Counted from the stretch's first letter, positions 40,805 to 49,587 are shown. The stretch is 64,000 bases of DNA from Clostridiales bacterium (GCA_019423635.1 JAHZBA010000004.1:50158-114157); one strand, 5' to 3'. Numbers and translations: made by a program. Notes: generated from the sequence alone by a model not told the origin.

Positions 40805-41398
40805 TCAGCGCCTGGCGGCGGCCAGAATGGCCTGGACGCACAGGTCATTGCCAAGGACGCCGGTGTCCAGGGCCAGATGGTAGTTGTGGCTGTCGCCCCA
40901 GGACCGGCCGGTGTAGTGGGCGTAGTAGTTCTTCCGGCTCAGATCCTTCTTGGTCATGATCCGCTGGAGCTCCGTGGCGTCACTGATGCCGGTGAGCTCC
41001 TGCACCCGGGCCGCCCGGTGAAGGGGGCTGGCGTGGAGGAAGACATTGAGGCAGGGGATGCCGCTTCTCCGCAGAACCTCGTCGGCGCAGCGGCCCAGAA
41101 TCACACAGGGGCCCTTCTGGGCAAAGCGCAGGATCACCGCCTGCTGCACCTCATGGATGGCGTCCCGGGTGTCGTGGTAGTAGGCGCTGCTGGCGAGGAT
41201 GTTCTTGAGGAACGCGCTGCTGCGGCTGATCTCCTCCTCCTCCCGCTGGACCAGCTCCGTGTCAAAGCCGCTGGCCTTCACCGTCTCCCGGACGATATCC
41301 TTGTCATAGATCTCGATGCCCAGCTCCTGGGCCACCCGCCGGCCGATGCTGTGGCCGCCGGCGCCGTATTCCCGGCTGATGGTGATGATCTCGTTCAT
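40805..41398 (-). CDS. Cytidylate-kinase-like family protein
   Basis: 197 residues from the ATG at 41398 (ACAGGAGGCGC upstream; the frame is open to 41548). The P-loop position reads SREYGAGGHSIGRRVAQEL (residues 8-26), characteristic of the cytidylate_kin_like group rather than Cmk. LID-like region RIMTKKDLSRKNYYAHYTGRSWGDSHNYHLALDTG is present. Nucleotide or small-molecule kinase of unknown substrate, common in Clostridia. Confidence 0.88.
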   Translation of the reverse strand: MNEIITISREYGAGGHSIGRRVAQELGIEIYDKDIVRETVKASGFDTELVQREEEEISRSSAFLKNILASSAYYHDTRDAIHEVQQAVILRFAQKGPCVILGRCADEVLRRSGIPCLNVFLHASPLHRAARVQELTGISDATELQRIMTKKDLSRKNYYAHYTGRSWGDSHNYHLALDTGVLGNDLCVQAILAAARR

Positions 41399-41525
41399 CC
41401 TGCGCCTCCTGTCCCCGCGCGGTCTGCGGCGGGATGTTGTGATGGAAAAATGGGTCTCCGCCCCTGCCTGTCCGGGGCGGAAGGGGGCCGGGGTTCTGCG
41501 GAATGGCCGCATTGCAGGCATTATA

Positions 41526-42026
41526 TCACACTTTCCGGCGGGGCGCAACGGGAAATCCGCGGGACGCGCCGGGCAGGGGCTTTTCCATTACATAGTTGGT
41601 CAGGGCGATGCCGCCTCTGAGCACCTGCTGTTCCCGGACGATCCGGTATCCTCTGTGCAGGAAGAAGGGCTTTGCCGTGATGGAGGCGTGGGTGGTGATC
41701 CGTTCTCCGGGGACGGCCTGCTCCAGAGCGCCGCAGAGGGCGGAGGCGATGCCCCGGCGCTGGTAGTCCTTGTGGGTGTAGAGCCGGTCCAGATAGCCCT
41801 CGCCCGCGTCCAGGTCCCCAAAGCCGGCGATGACGCCGTCCTCCTCGGCCACCAGGGTGAAGTGGTCCAGAAAGGAGCGGTTCCATGCCGCAAGGTCCCC
41901 GGCGCCGCGGGTCCAGACATCCCGCTGGGCGGCCGTGTAGTCCCGCCGGTTCACCGCGTGGACCGTGGCGAAAAACAGCTCCGCAAGCGCCCGGCAGTCG
42001 GCGGGGGTGTATGCTCGCAGGTACAT
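41526..42026 (-). CDS. GNAT family N-acetyltransferase
   Basis: 166 residues. Acetyl-CoA-binding motif A is LDRLYTHKDYQRRGIASALCGALE (about residues 79-102) with the R/Q-x-x-G-x-A loop QRRGIA. The rest is the usual GNAT fold ending in YRIVREQQVLRGGIALTNYVMEKPL. Closest in form to YafP-like acetyltransferases, substrate unknown. The ATG is two bases from the stop of the ester-cyclase gene, so the pair is coupled. Confidence 0.9.
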   Translation of the reverse strand: MYLRAYTPADCRALAELFFATVHAVNRRDYTAAQRDVWTRGAGDLAAWNRSFLDHFTLVAEEDGVIAGFGDLDAGEGYLDRLYTHKDYQRRGIASALCGALEQAVPGERITTHASITAKPFFLHRGYRIVREQQVLRGGIALTNYVMEKPLPGASRGFPVAPRRKV

Positions 42027-42027
42027 C

Positions 42028-42453
42028 TCACGCCTCCTCTCCGCCGCCGGGAAGCGGCTCTGTCAGCAGGCGCCGGATCTCCCGGTCCGGCCAGTATCCC
42101 CAGGACTCCCGGATAAGACCGTCTGCGATCTTGAAATGCTCCAGGGCCTCAAAGGTGATGCGCCGGCCTGTCGGCGGGATGCCCATACAGGTTCCCGTGT
42201 GGACGGCGCGGAAGCGGACTCGCGCCGCCACCATGCCCCCTTCCGAGAAGAGATCCTCTATGGAGAGTTCCAGCTCTTCAAACATTCCGGAGACGGCCTT
42301 CAGGATCTCCACGGCCTCCCGGCGGCCCCGGGCCCCGGCGGGACTGTGGTCGAGGTAGTCCGGGGAGAGGCACCTGCCGGCGGCCTCGTAATTTCGTGTC
42401 TCATAGCCCTCCGTCAAAAAACGGGCGGCCAGGTCCTTGTCTGTCATGGGCAT
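42028..42453 (-). CDS. SnoaL-like/ester cyclase family protein
   Basis: 141 residues from the ATG at 42453; AAGGGGG is only about 2-3 bp before it, and the ATG two codons on (42447) has better spacing. SnoaL-like pocket with ESCHEMES such as YLDHSPAGARGRREAVEILKAVSGMFEELELSIEDLF and MVAARVRFRAVHTGTCMGIPPTGRRITF, and a catalytic-type Asp/His pair. Many such proteins have no known substrate. It heads the ester cyclase-GNAT pair. Confidence 0.82.
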   Translation of the reverse strand: MPMTDKDLAARFLTEGYETRNYEAAGRCLSPDYLDHSPAGARGRREAVEILKAVSGMFEELELSIEDLFSEGGMVAARVRFRAVHTGTCMGIPPTGRRITFEALEHFKIADGLIRESWGYWPDREIRRLLTEPLPGGGEEA

Positions 42454-42571
42454 GTCCCCCTTTTGGATGGCGGTCTGCACGGCGGCGCCGTGCCGGGCGG
42501 GGCCCCCTGCCGCAAGACCAATGGCCTGCCGGCTGCGAAGAGGGGGGCTTCGTTTTTCCAGTATGGACGCT

Positions 42572-42600
42572 ACTATATCACATCCCGGGAGCGGGGACAA
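42572..42600 (-). promoter_or_regulatory. Promoter of the ester cyclase-GNAT pair
   Basis: On the minus strand TTGTCC (42600-42595), 17 bp, TATAGT (42577-42572) with TGA extension. Confidence 0.7.
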
Positions 42601-42613
42601 GAGGGCCGGAGAG

Positions 42614-42651
42614 AGAAACCCCGCCCCGGCCGGCAGGCCGGAACGGGGTGG
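42614..42651 (-). terminator. Terminator of the ferritin-like gene
   Basis: On the minus strand a long GC-rich stem (CCCCG...CGGGG, with inner CCGGCC/GGCCGG) ends in TTTCTCTC, 6 bp after the stop. Confidence 0.7.
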
Positions 42652-42656
42652 CTTTG

Positions 42657-43304
42657 TCAGGACCGCAGGCTTCGCTCCAGCATCTCCAGAAGCGTTTCGG
42701 ACTGGCCGTAGGCCTCCTTGCTGAGCTCCTCCAGCAGCTTGGCCAGGCAGGGGTCCGTGGTGCCCTCTGCCGCCCGGGCGTAGTTGAAGCCGCTGCAGGC
42801 GGCCGCGTGATAGCGCTCCCGCAGGGCCATGCACCAGCGCTGGGGAAAGATGGGGCCGGTGCTGATGGCGGGGCGGTAGCAGTTTCCGGTGACCAGGTAG
42901 TACACCGCCGCCAGGCGCCTGGCGTGGGCGCCGTTCTCCGCCGCCATGTCCCGCAGGTGCTGCCGGGCCCAGGAGGGAGCCAGCCGCACCAGGGCCAGGA
43001 GCTGCCGCTGGGACTCCAGCGCCGTCTCGGCAAAGCCGGTGAGGACGTTCAGCATCTCCGCCGCGGCGCTGCCCATGCAGCAGGGATTGGGGTCCGCCCC
43101 GGGCAGCTGGCTCTCTTGGCGGAGCTGGGCCGGAGGCAGAGCGGGACCGGTGCCCTGCAGTGTGGTGCCGGTGGGAGAGAGCGGGGCGGGGGAGGCCGTC
43201 GGCGGTGCGGCCGGATAGGGCTCCAGCCCCGGCGCCACCCGCTGCCAGATGCGGTCGTACTGGCGGAAATCATAGGTCTCTGCGCTATGTAAATTCTGAT
43301 CCAT
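42657..43304 (-). CDS. Ferritin-like domain protein with proline-rich N-terminus
   Basis: 215 residues. Residues 1-75 are disordered, rich in Pro/Ala/Thr. From residue 78 a four-helix bundle is suggested by EMLNVLTGFAETALESQRQLLALV, RQHLRDMAAENGAHARRLAAVYYLVTG (E-x-x-H) and LAKLLEELSKEAYGQSETLLEMLERSL. The E-x-x-H and glutamate spacing suit a di-iron carboxylate site in a rubrerythrin/ferritin-like protein, possibly oxidative stress. Function is not established. Confidence 0.72.
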   Translation of the reverse strand: MDQNLHSAETYDFRQYDRIWQRVAPGLEPYPAAPPTASPAPLSPTGTTLQGTGPALPPAQLRQESQLPGADPNPCCMGSAAAEMLNVLTGFAETALESQRQLLALVRLAPSWARQHLRDMAAENGAHARRLAAVYYLVTGNCYRPAISTGPIFPQRWCMALRERYHAAACSGFNYARAAEGTTDPCLAKLLEELSKEAYGQSETLLEMLERSLRS

Positions 43305-43422
43305 GGATAGACCCTCCTTTATGGGATAGTCTATGCGGCGGGACCGGAGAAGGTGCTTTTCCGCGGGCGGGGAATTCGCGGCGGGGAGGGGAAGGGAAAT
43401 GCGGCGCCCGGCCAGGAGATGA

Positions 43423-43451
43423 TTGCTTTTTTCCGTTGGATCTGCTAAAAT
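43423..43451 (+). promoter_or_regulatory. Promoter of the sufC-sufB-like operon
   Basis: TTGCTT (43423-43428), 17 bp, TAAAAT (43446-43451). It would give a leader of about 225 nt that contains the inverted-repeat element at 43471-43588. Confidence 0.65.
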
Positions 43452-43470
43452 ATCCGCAAAGCAGAGAAAC

Positions 43471-43588
43471 TATAGCAGCCATCAAAATTCATGGCGGCCG
43501 CGCTTTGCAGCAGCCGTCACCGGCGATGCCGCGGCGGCCCGGCGGTCACGCCCTGGGGCTGTGTCAGCCATTTTGAAGGCTGCTGTAT
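43471..43588. repeat. Inverted-repeat element in the leader of the Fe-S operon
   Basis: ATAGCAGCCATCAAAAT at the left (43472-43488) and its near complement ATTTTGAAGGCTGCTGTAT at the right (43570-43588) differ by one or two bases. Interior is very GC-rich (GGCGGCCGCGC). A 118-bp hairpin in the 5' untranslated region; either a mobile repeat or a regulatory structure. Confidence 0.55.
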
Positions 43589-43683
43589 GTGCTGGAGTCC
43601 ACTGAAAGGGCCGGGCGGCGCTGTACACCTGCGCGGTTCGGAGTCCGCAGTGCGCATCTTCCAAACAAAGGAGGTTCCCGAGA

Positions 43684-44424
43684 ATGCTGGAACTGAAATC
43701 AATCAGCTACTCCGTCCAGGAGGGGGCGGAGGAGCTGGGAATCCTGAAGGATATCTCCCTCACCATTGAGGACCACCGCTTGGTGGTCTTCACCGGCCCC
43801 AACGGCGGCGGAAAGACCACCCTGGCCAAGATCATCATGGGTCTGGTGACCCCCACCTCCGGCCAGATCCTCTGGAACGGGCGGGACATCACCGGCCTGA
43901 GCATCACGGAGCGGGCGCGGCTCGGCATCAGCTACGGCTTTCAGCAGCCCCCCCGGTTCAAGGGCCTGACGGTGCGGAGCCTGCTGACCCTGGCCTCCGG
44001 GGACAGCCACCTGTCCAAGGACCGCTGCTGCCAGTACCTGACGAAGGTGGGTCTGTGCGCCAACGACTACCTGGACCGGGAGGTGGACGTGAGCCTCTCC
44101 GGCGGCGAGGTGAAGCGGATTGAGATTGCCTCCATCCTGGCCCGAAACGCGGACCTGATGATCTTCGACGAGCCCGAGGCGGGCATTGACCTGTGGTCCT
44201 TCGCCCGGCTGACGGAGACCTTTGAGCAGATTCACGCCGCGGGCAGCGGCACCATGATTATCATCTCCCACCAGGAGCGGATCATCTCCCTGGCGGATGA
44301 GGTGATCGTGGTGGGCGGCGGTGTGATCCGCCACCGGGGGGCGGCGGAGGACATCCTGCCCCAGATCCTGGCGGACACCCTGGGCACCTGTCCGGTACTG
44401 ACAAAGGAGGCGAACGCACAATGA
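43684..44424 (+). CDS. sufC: SufC-like ATPase of minimal Fe-S assembly (SmsC type)
   Basis: 246 residues, AAAGGAGG ribosome site. ABC-type ATPase: Walker A GPNGGGKTT (residues 39-47), Q-loop FQQPPRF, signature VSLSGGEVKRIEIASIL and Walker B LMIFDEPEAGID. No membrane partner; it acts with the SufB-like protein to build Fe-S clusters. SufC homologues carry PPRF(K)GLTV as here. Overlaps the next ATG (ATGA). Confidence 0.92.
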   Translation: MLELKSISYSVQEGAEELGILKDISLTIEDHRLVVFTGPNGGGKTTLAKIIMGLVTPTSGQILWNGRDITGLSITERARLGISYGFQQPPRFKGLTVRSLLTLASGDSHLSKDRCCQYLTKVGLCANDYLDREVDVSLSGGEVKRIEIASILARNADLMIFDEPEAGIDLWSFARLTETFEQIHAAGSGTMIIISHQERIISLADEVIVVGGGVIRHRGAAEDILPQILADTLGTCPVLTKEANAQ

Positions 44425-45347
44425 TGGACACAGAGATCGACCGGGAGCTGCTGGAGAAGATCGCGGACCTCATCGGCAAGCCCGTGGGGGCCTTCAACAT
44501 CCGCAAGGACTGCGGCTGTGACGGCCGCCAGTCCACGGAGCACATTGCAATTACCGGCAGGGAAGACGGCAAGAGCGGCATTGACATCCGTGTGAAGGAC
44601 GGCACCGTGGGGGAGACCTGCCACATTCCCGTCATCATCACCAAGCCCGGCATTCAGGAGATGGTGTACAACGACTTCTATATCGGCGAGAACTGCGACG
44701 TGACCATTGTGGCCGGCTGCGGCATCCACAACTGCGGGTCTCAGGAGTCCCGCCACGACGGACTCCATACCTTCCATGTGGGCCGGAACTCCAGGGTGAA
44801 GTATACGGAAAAGCACTACGGCGAGGGCGACGGCACCGGCGGCCGGGTGATGAACCCCCAGACGGTGGTCTACCTGGAGGAGGGTGCCTCCATCCAGATG
44901 GAGACGGTCCAGATCCGGGGCATCGACTCCACCAAGCGGGACACGAAGATCATCTGCGGCAAGGACGCCGAGGCGGTGGTCACGGAGCGCCTTTTGACCC
45001 ATGGGGACCAGGTGGCGGAGAGCGACATGGAGATCGTTCTGGACGGCGAGGGGGCAAGAGGCCGGGTGATCTCCCGGTCCGTGGCCCAGGACCGCTCCAG
45101 CCAGGTGTTCTATCCCCGGATGGTGGGCAACGCCCAGTGTTTTGGACACGTGCAGTGCGACTCCATCATCATGGGAGACGCGAAGATCAAGTCCATCCCC
45201 GCCATCACCGCCAACTGCACCGAGGCCCAGCTGGTCCACGAGGCGGCCATCGGCAAGATCGCCGGGGACCAGCTTTTGAAGCTGGAGACCCTGGGCCTGA
45301 CGCCGGAGGAGGCGGAGGAGAAGATCCTGGAGGGCTTCCTTGCGTAA
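44421..45347 (+). CDS. sufB: SufB/SufD-like Fe-S scaffold (SmsB type)
   Basis: 308 residues, much shorter than SufB of the full system (about 450), which fits the two-gene minimal SUF/SMS machinery of anaerobes. Beta-helix core with repeated glycine/valine strands and conserved KDCGCDGRQSTEH near the N-terminus, GCGIHNCGSQESRHDGLHTFHV and the C-terminal block IPAITANCTEAQLVHEAAIGKIAGDQLLKLETLGLTPEEAEEKILEGF. Several cysteines could hold a nascent cluster. No sufS, sufE or sufU is next to it here. Confidence 0.9.
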   Translation: MMDTEIDRELLEKIADLIGKPVGAFNIRKDCGCDGRQSTEHIAITGREDGKSGIDIRVKDGTVGETCHIPVIITKPGIQEMVYNDFYIGENCDVTIVAGCGIHNCGSQESRHDGLHTFHVGRNSRVKYTEKHYGEGDGTGGRVMNPQTVVYLEEGASIQMETVQIRGIDSTKRDTKIICGKDAEAVVTERLLTHGDQVAESDMEIVLDGEGARGRVISRSVAQDRSSQVFYPRMVGNAQCFGHVQCDSIIMGDAKIKSIPAITANCTEAQLVHEAAIGKIAGDQLLKLETLGLTPEEAEEKILEGFLA

Positions 45348-45560
45348 GTCACTTTTCTTGAAAGAAAAGTGACCAAAAGAACTTTAACGCGCTACGGAGT
45401 TTGGCGATGGACCAGGCCCCTGCGACGGCGACGAAGGACCAGCGATGTTGCCGTCGCAGGGGCTTCGTTTCTCACCCGGACTCTGTAGCGTGGAAAAAGT
45501 TTCGCCGGCCTTTTCAAAGGCCGCGGGGTCCCGGGGCAGCGCCCCGGGGCGCGCCTCGCA
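45348..45560. repeat. Multi-hairpin direct repeat R1
   Basis: In order: terminator-like hairpin CACTTTTCTT/GAAAAGTG, CGCTACGGAGTTTGGCG, paired GCCCCTGCGAC / GTCGCAGGGGC-type arms, a TAGCG partner, AAGTTTCGCCGG, the hairpin GGCCTTTTCAAAGGCC and a GGGGCAGCGCCCC hairpin. About 75% identical over 200 bp to R2 at 47475-47682, in the same orientation, so the pair brackets the gene at 45755. Confidence 0.75.
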
Positions 45561-45754
45561 AGGCGCGAAATCCCCCAGAGCAGCCAAAGACCCCAAACCT
45601 GAGAGCGCCTTTGCCGCCTCCGGCGGCAAACAGTGTCCCTCAAGAGAAGTCTTACTCCCTCAAAAACGGCGCAACTTGAAAAAGTTGCGCCCAAGTTGGT
45701 TGTCATGCCGCGTGATTTTGAGTATCCTCAAACAAAAACAAGGAGGATATGCCC

Positions 45755-47473
45755 ATGACTTACGGAGAGACCATCAAGCGGGCCCGGGAGGCCGGGGGCC
45801 TGACCCAGGAGCAGCTGGCGGAGGCCCTGGATGTCACCCGTCAGGCCGTCAGCAAGTGGGAGGCGGACCTCTCCCGCCCCGCCCGGAGCAAGCTGGAGCG
45901 GCTGTCGGAGGTGCTGGAGGTGCCCCCGGAGAGCTGGGCTGCCATCGACGCGGAGCTGGCGGCGGCGAACCGGCCGCCGGACCGGGCCCGGCCCTGGAGG
46001 CTTGCCGCGGCGGCTCTGGCCTGCCTGTGCCTGTGTCTTTGCGCCGTCCTGGCGGCGGTGCTGTGGCGCCAGGCCCACCCCAGCACGCTGGTTCCCTCGG
46101 AGGAGGCCCGGGCGGACGGACAGGAGGCGGACCGCCCGCTCACGCTGTCGGAGGTCTTCCCTGACACGCTGCCCCTCACCGCCAGCCATGACTTCGAGTT
46201 CGGCAACGTGCCCATGGGGCCGTATGATGATTCCCTGGTGCCCTTTCTGGACGACCCGGTGCGGCGGGAGGACGAGAGCCTCTGGGACGGCAGGCTGGGG
46301 GACGGCTGGCTCCAGGTGGTGCGGACGAATTTCCACTATGAAAACAACGCCTCCTTCTATGACCTCTACCTGCTCTACGCCCCGGAGACCGGCGGCGCGC
46401 TGGAGTGGCGGGTTCTGATGCGCCTGGCGGAGGAGAACTGCTACCAGGAGACCTTCTCCGGGTTGGAGTTCACCAATGTCCTGGGCCATGACGGCTGGAA
46501 GCTCTCCATCGTGGTGGGGGCCTCCGCCGGGACGCTGGACTACTATTTCATCCAGGGGCCTGACGGGACGCCCTGTCTTATGACCACCGGCTCCAATGCG
46601 GTGGAGTTCGATGTGGATGAGGACGGCGTGCTGGAGATCGTCTCCGTGGACGAGATCCCCCTGTTCTGCGAGATCATGGACACGGAGGAGGGGCAGGAGG
46701 GGGCCTTTCGCTATATGCTGAATCCCTCCGGCGACGGGTTTTCCAATGTGAACCTCACCTTTGCCCCGGAGAAGGGCGGCTTCGTGGTGGCGGATTCCAA
46801 CGGCGCGGTGCTGACCCGGTACCTTCTGCGGGACCGGGCGCTGACCCGCTCCGCCGTCACGGATTTCTCCGTACAGGATTACCCGGACGTGGCGGGGACA
46901 AAGATTCAGTTCATCACTGGGGATGTGGGAATGCTCTCCGAGGGTTGGGACCCGGAGAGCGTGATCTACAACGGCGAGTATCGGATTAGCCGCCGCCAGC
47001 AGGCCTATCTGGCCCTTCAGGAGCTGTACCGCTTGACGGGACGGAAGGTGGAGGCCTGTTACTGCCTCGCCAACGAGTTTGGGGTTTTCTTCTCCGCTTT
47101 GCCGGACGGGTTTAACCAGCGGAGCTTCTTCACCGCGGATTTCAGCAGGGACTACGGCGGCTCCGGCAGCATTCCCAGCCTCCACATAGCCTGGAAGGAG
47201 CTGGGGAATGACTGGTCCCCCCTGTCCCTGGAGGAGGCGGTGCTGCCGGGGGCGGAGATTCCGCCGGAGACCGTGCTGACCTGGTACTATAACCGGCTCC
47301 GCATCTTCCGCACAGGAGAGCCGGCCCTGGAGACCGATGGCGGCTTCCCCTGGGAGCGGTATTTGTACCTGGAGGACGGGAGCCTCTTTGTGGGGTACTT
47401 TCAGGACACGGACCAGGGGCCGGTGCTGACGGATCTCTTGGGGCCCTATCCGGACGGGGTGGTGAATCACTAG
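45755..47473 (+). CDS. Membrane-anchored XRE-type transcription regulator with large external domain
   Basis: 572 residues from the ATG at 45755 (AGGAGG 8 bp upstream; the ATG at 45749 is too close). Residues 1-65 are an XRE helix-turn-helix (TIKRAREAGGLTQEQLAEALDVTRQAVSKWEADLSRP), a basic linker follows, one transmembrane helix lies at about 88-108, and residues 120-572 are extracytoplasmic with calcium-binding-like VCBS pattern FDVDEDGVLEIV. This anti-sigma-like layout suggests a one-component sensor that reads an external signal. Flanked by R1 and R2. Confidence 0.78.
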   Translation: MTYGETIKRAREAGGLTQEQLAEALDVTRQAVSKWEADLSRPARSKLERLSEVLEVPPESWAAIDAELAAANRPPDRARPWRLAAAALACLCLCLCAVLAAVLWRQAHPSTLVPSEEARADGQEADRPLTLSEVFPDTLPLTASHDFEFGNVPMGPYDDSLVPFLDDPVRREDESLWDGRLGDGWLQVVRTNFHYENNASFYDLYLLYAPETGGALEWRVLMRLAEENCYQETFSGLEFTNVLGHDGWKLSIVVGASAGTLDYYFIQGPDGTPCLMTTGSNAVEFDVDEDGVLEIVSVDEIPLFCEIMDTEEGQEGAFRYMLNPSGDGFSNVNLTFAPEKGGFVVADSNGAVLTRYLLRDRALTRSAVTDFSVQDYPDVAGTKIQFITGDVGMLSEGWDPESVIYNGEYRISRRQQAYLALQELYRLTGRKVEACYCLANEFGVFFSALPDGFNQRSFFTADFSRDYGGSGSIPSLHIAWKELGNDWSPLSLEEAVLPGAEIPPETVLTWYYNRLRIFRTGEPALETDGGFPWERYLYLEDGSLFVGYFQDTDQGPVLTDLLGPYPDGVVNH

Positions 47474-47474
47474 C

Positions 47475-47682
47475 CTGTTTCTGTTCTTTTTCTGTAGAAA
47501 AAGAACCAAAAAGACTTTTTGCGCGCTACGGAGTTTGGCGAAAAACCAAGCCCCTGCGACGACAACACAGCTGGTGCTTCGTTGCCGTCGCAGGGGCCTG
47601 ATTCATTACCCAAGCTTCGTAGCGCATGAAGTTTCGCCGGCCTTTTCAAAGGCCGCGGGGTGCAGGGGCAGAGCCCCTGCCG
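47475..47682. repeat. Multi-hairpin direct repeat R2
   Basis: Same order of parts as R1: hairpin TTCTTTTTCT/AGAAAAAGAA, GCGCGCTACGGAGTTTGGCG, arms GCCCCTGCGAC ... GTCGCAGGGGC, CGTAGCGC, AAGTTTCGCCGG, GGCCTTTTCAAAGGCC, and GCAGGGGCAGAGCCCCTGC. It ends one base before the pspA stop. Confidence 0.78.
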
Positions 47683-48363
47683 TTAAATTCCCAATTCCTC
47701 TTTCAGCTTTGCCAGCTCGTCGTCCACGGCGGCGTCGCCGGCGGCGGAGGCGTACTTGGCCTCCAGGGCGGCGGCCTCGTCCACCGGCTCGGTATTCAGC
47801 TCCGCCATGGCGTTGGCCTGATCCAGCATCTGGTCCGCCTTTTTCTCCATCCGCTCAAAGGCGCTCATGGCCCCCGCGGCCTTCTCGGCGCTGGCGCCGA
47901 TTTTGTTCACCCGCTCCTGGGTCTTGGCCACGGCCACCTTGGCCTTCACCATCTCCCGGCGGCTGTTGAGAGACTCGATGTCCCCCACCAGCTTGTCGTG
48001 CATCTGGCGCATCTTCTGGGCGTTGGCGTGAGCGGTGTCATAGGTGGCCTGGAGGCTGGCGGCCTTCTCGCCCAGCTGCTGCTTCTTGCCCAGGAACACC
48101 CGGGCGTCCCCCTCGTTTCCGGCGGTCAGCGCCTTGCGGGCCAGGTCCTCGTAACGCTTCATCTCCCCGGCGTTGTCGTCCAGCATCCGCTTGGCACGGG
48201 TCTCCTCCGCCATGACGGCGGCGGTCTCCTTCTTCACCTCCGCCAGGTCCTCCGTCAGATCCCGCAGGTACTGGTCGATCATCTTGGCGGGGTCCTCGCA
48301 CTTGTCCAGGAGTTCGTTGATATTCGCCTTGATAATGTCGGTAAAACGCTCCAAAATTGCCAT
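47683..48363 (-). CDS. pspA: PspA/IM30 family membrane-stress protein
   Basis: 226 residues, almost wholly alpha-helical, starting MAILERFTDIIKANINELLDKCEDPAKMIDQYLRDLTEDLAEVKKETAAVMAEE, the ESCRT-III-like PspA/Vipp1 family. It binds and remodels the inner leaflet under envelope stress. Downstream partner of the glycine-rich membrane protein gene, which ends 24 bp upstream of its ATG. GGAAGGAG supplies the ribosome site. Confidence 0.92.
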   Translation of the reverse strand: MAILERFTDIIKANINELLDKCEDPAKMIDQYLRDLTEDLAEVKKETAAVMAEETRAKRMLDDNAGEMKRYEDLARKALTAGNEGDARVFLGKKQQLGEKAASLQATYDTAHANAQKMRQMHDKLVGDIESLNSRREMVKAKVAVAKTQERVNKIGASAEKAAGAMSAFERMEKKADQMLDQANAMAELNTEPVDEAAALEAKYASAAGDAAVDDELAKLKEELGI

Positions 48364-48387
48364 GATGGTACTCCTTCCAAACTGATT

Positions 48388-49443
48388 TTATTCGTCTTTT
48401 TCGTACTTGCCGGCCAGGTCCTCAATGTCCTGGTCGCCGAATTTTTCCAGAGGGGTTTTCAGAAGCTCCTCCGTCCGCCTCCGGTCCCGCTCCTGCTGCT
48501 CCCGGCGCTTTTTCAAGGTGACAAACACCACCAGCGCCACCACAACCACCGCAAAGCACACCGCCACAACCGGAAGCGGCGACTTCGTCACCGTCATGAT
48601 CCGCTCCCCGGTCTTTTCAAAGGTGTTGGAGAAGAGCTCCTCCTCGCTGATGGAGTAGTCGCTGTAATAGCGGTCCAGATAGTCCGCCAGAATGGCAATG
48701 GCCTCGTCGTCCATCACCGTCTTGGCCTGGCTGCCCACGGCGTAGCTGCAGTTGTAGGAGCCGCTGCCGTCATCGCAGAAGATCAGCAGGAAGTGCCCCT
48801 CGTCGGTAAAGAGCTGGGGGTACAGCTCCTCGGCCAGCTCCGTCAGGCGGCTGACGGAGGTGGTGGTGCCGTTGGGCAGAACGTACAGGTAGGGCTGCAC
48901 GCCGGTGTCCCGGTAGAACTGCCGCATCCCGCTCTCCAGCTGGGCGCGGTTGCTGAACCAGCTGCCGTCCTTGTCGGTGTAATAGGCCGTCTCCGTCACC
49001 GCGGAGGCGGGGAGCTTTTCCCGCTCATATGTAGAGCGCTGCACGCCGCCGGACCCGCCGCCCTGCAGGAGGGGTACCAGAATCAGCAGCGCCGCCACGA
49101 TGATGATGAGCCACACCACCACAACGAGCGTTCCTGTTTTCCGACCGGAACTGCCCGGTTCCTGGCGGTCCGGCGGTCTGCCGGGACTGCCGCCGTAGCT
49201 GGGACTGTTGTGAATGATGATGGGACCGGTGCGGATGCTCCGGGGCGGCCGGGGAGGGGGTCCTCCGTCAAATCCGCCGCCGAAGGACCGGCCTCCGCCG
49301 GAGAATCCGCCGCCTCCGCCGGAGCGGCCGCTGCTGCGGCCCCCGGAGAAGCCGCCGAAGGACCGGCCTCCGCCGGAGAATCCGCCGCTCCGGAAGCCGC
49401 CCCCGCCGGAGCGGCCGCCGCCTCCTGATCTGCCCATTCGCAT
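48388..49443 (-). CDS. Glycine-rich membrane protein with TPM-like domain
   Basis: 351 residues. Residues 1-60 are Gly/Ser/Arg/Phe repeats (GGGFRSGGFSGGGRSFGGF type), followed by Pro-rich sequence, a transmembrane segment (about 105-125), an extracytoplasmic alpha/beta domain (about 140-270: GMRQFYRDTGVQPYLYVLPNG ... FLLIFCDDGSGSYNCSYAVG, like TPM/DUF477 phosphatase domains), a second transmembrane segment (about 288-310) and a charged tail. Operon with pspA suggests the two act together at the membrane. Confidence 0.72.
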   Translation of the reverse strand: MRMGRSGGGGRSGGGGFRSGGFSGGGRSFGGFSGGRSSGRSGGGGGFSGGGRSFGGGFDGGPPPRPPRSIRTGPIIIHNSPSYGGSPGRPPDRQEPGSSGRKTGTLVVVVWLIIIVAALLILVPLLQGGGSGGVQRSTYEREKLPASAVTETAYYTDKDGSWFSNRAQLESGMRQFYRDTGVQPYLYVLPNGTTTSVSRLTELAEELYPQLFTDEGHFLLIFCDDGSGSYNCSYAVGSQAKTVMDDEAIAILADYLDRYYSDYSISEEELFSNTFEKTGERIMTVTKSPLPVVAVCFAVVVVALVVFVTLKKRREQQERDRRRTEELLKTPLEKFGDQDIEDLAGKYEKDE

Positions 49444-49587
49444 CTTCCTCTCAAGCCTCCACGCAGAGCAGCTTCCGCGGAAGGGTCTTAAATATGGATT
49501 CCATTTTAAGGGTTTTCCCGCCTGCCGTCAACGGTTTGCCGGAAGATTTACGAATTGTTTGCATTCCGGCGCGGAGCGAAGCTGAAA

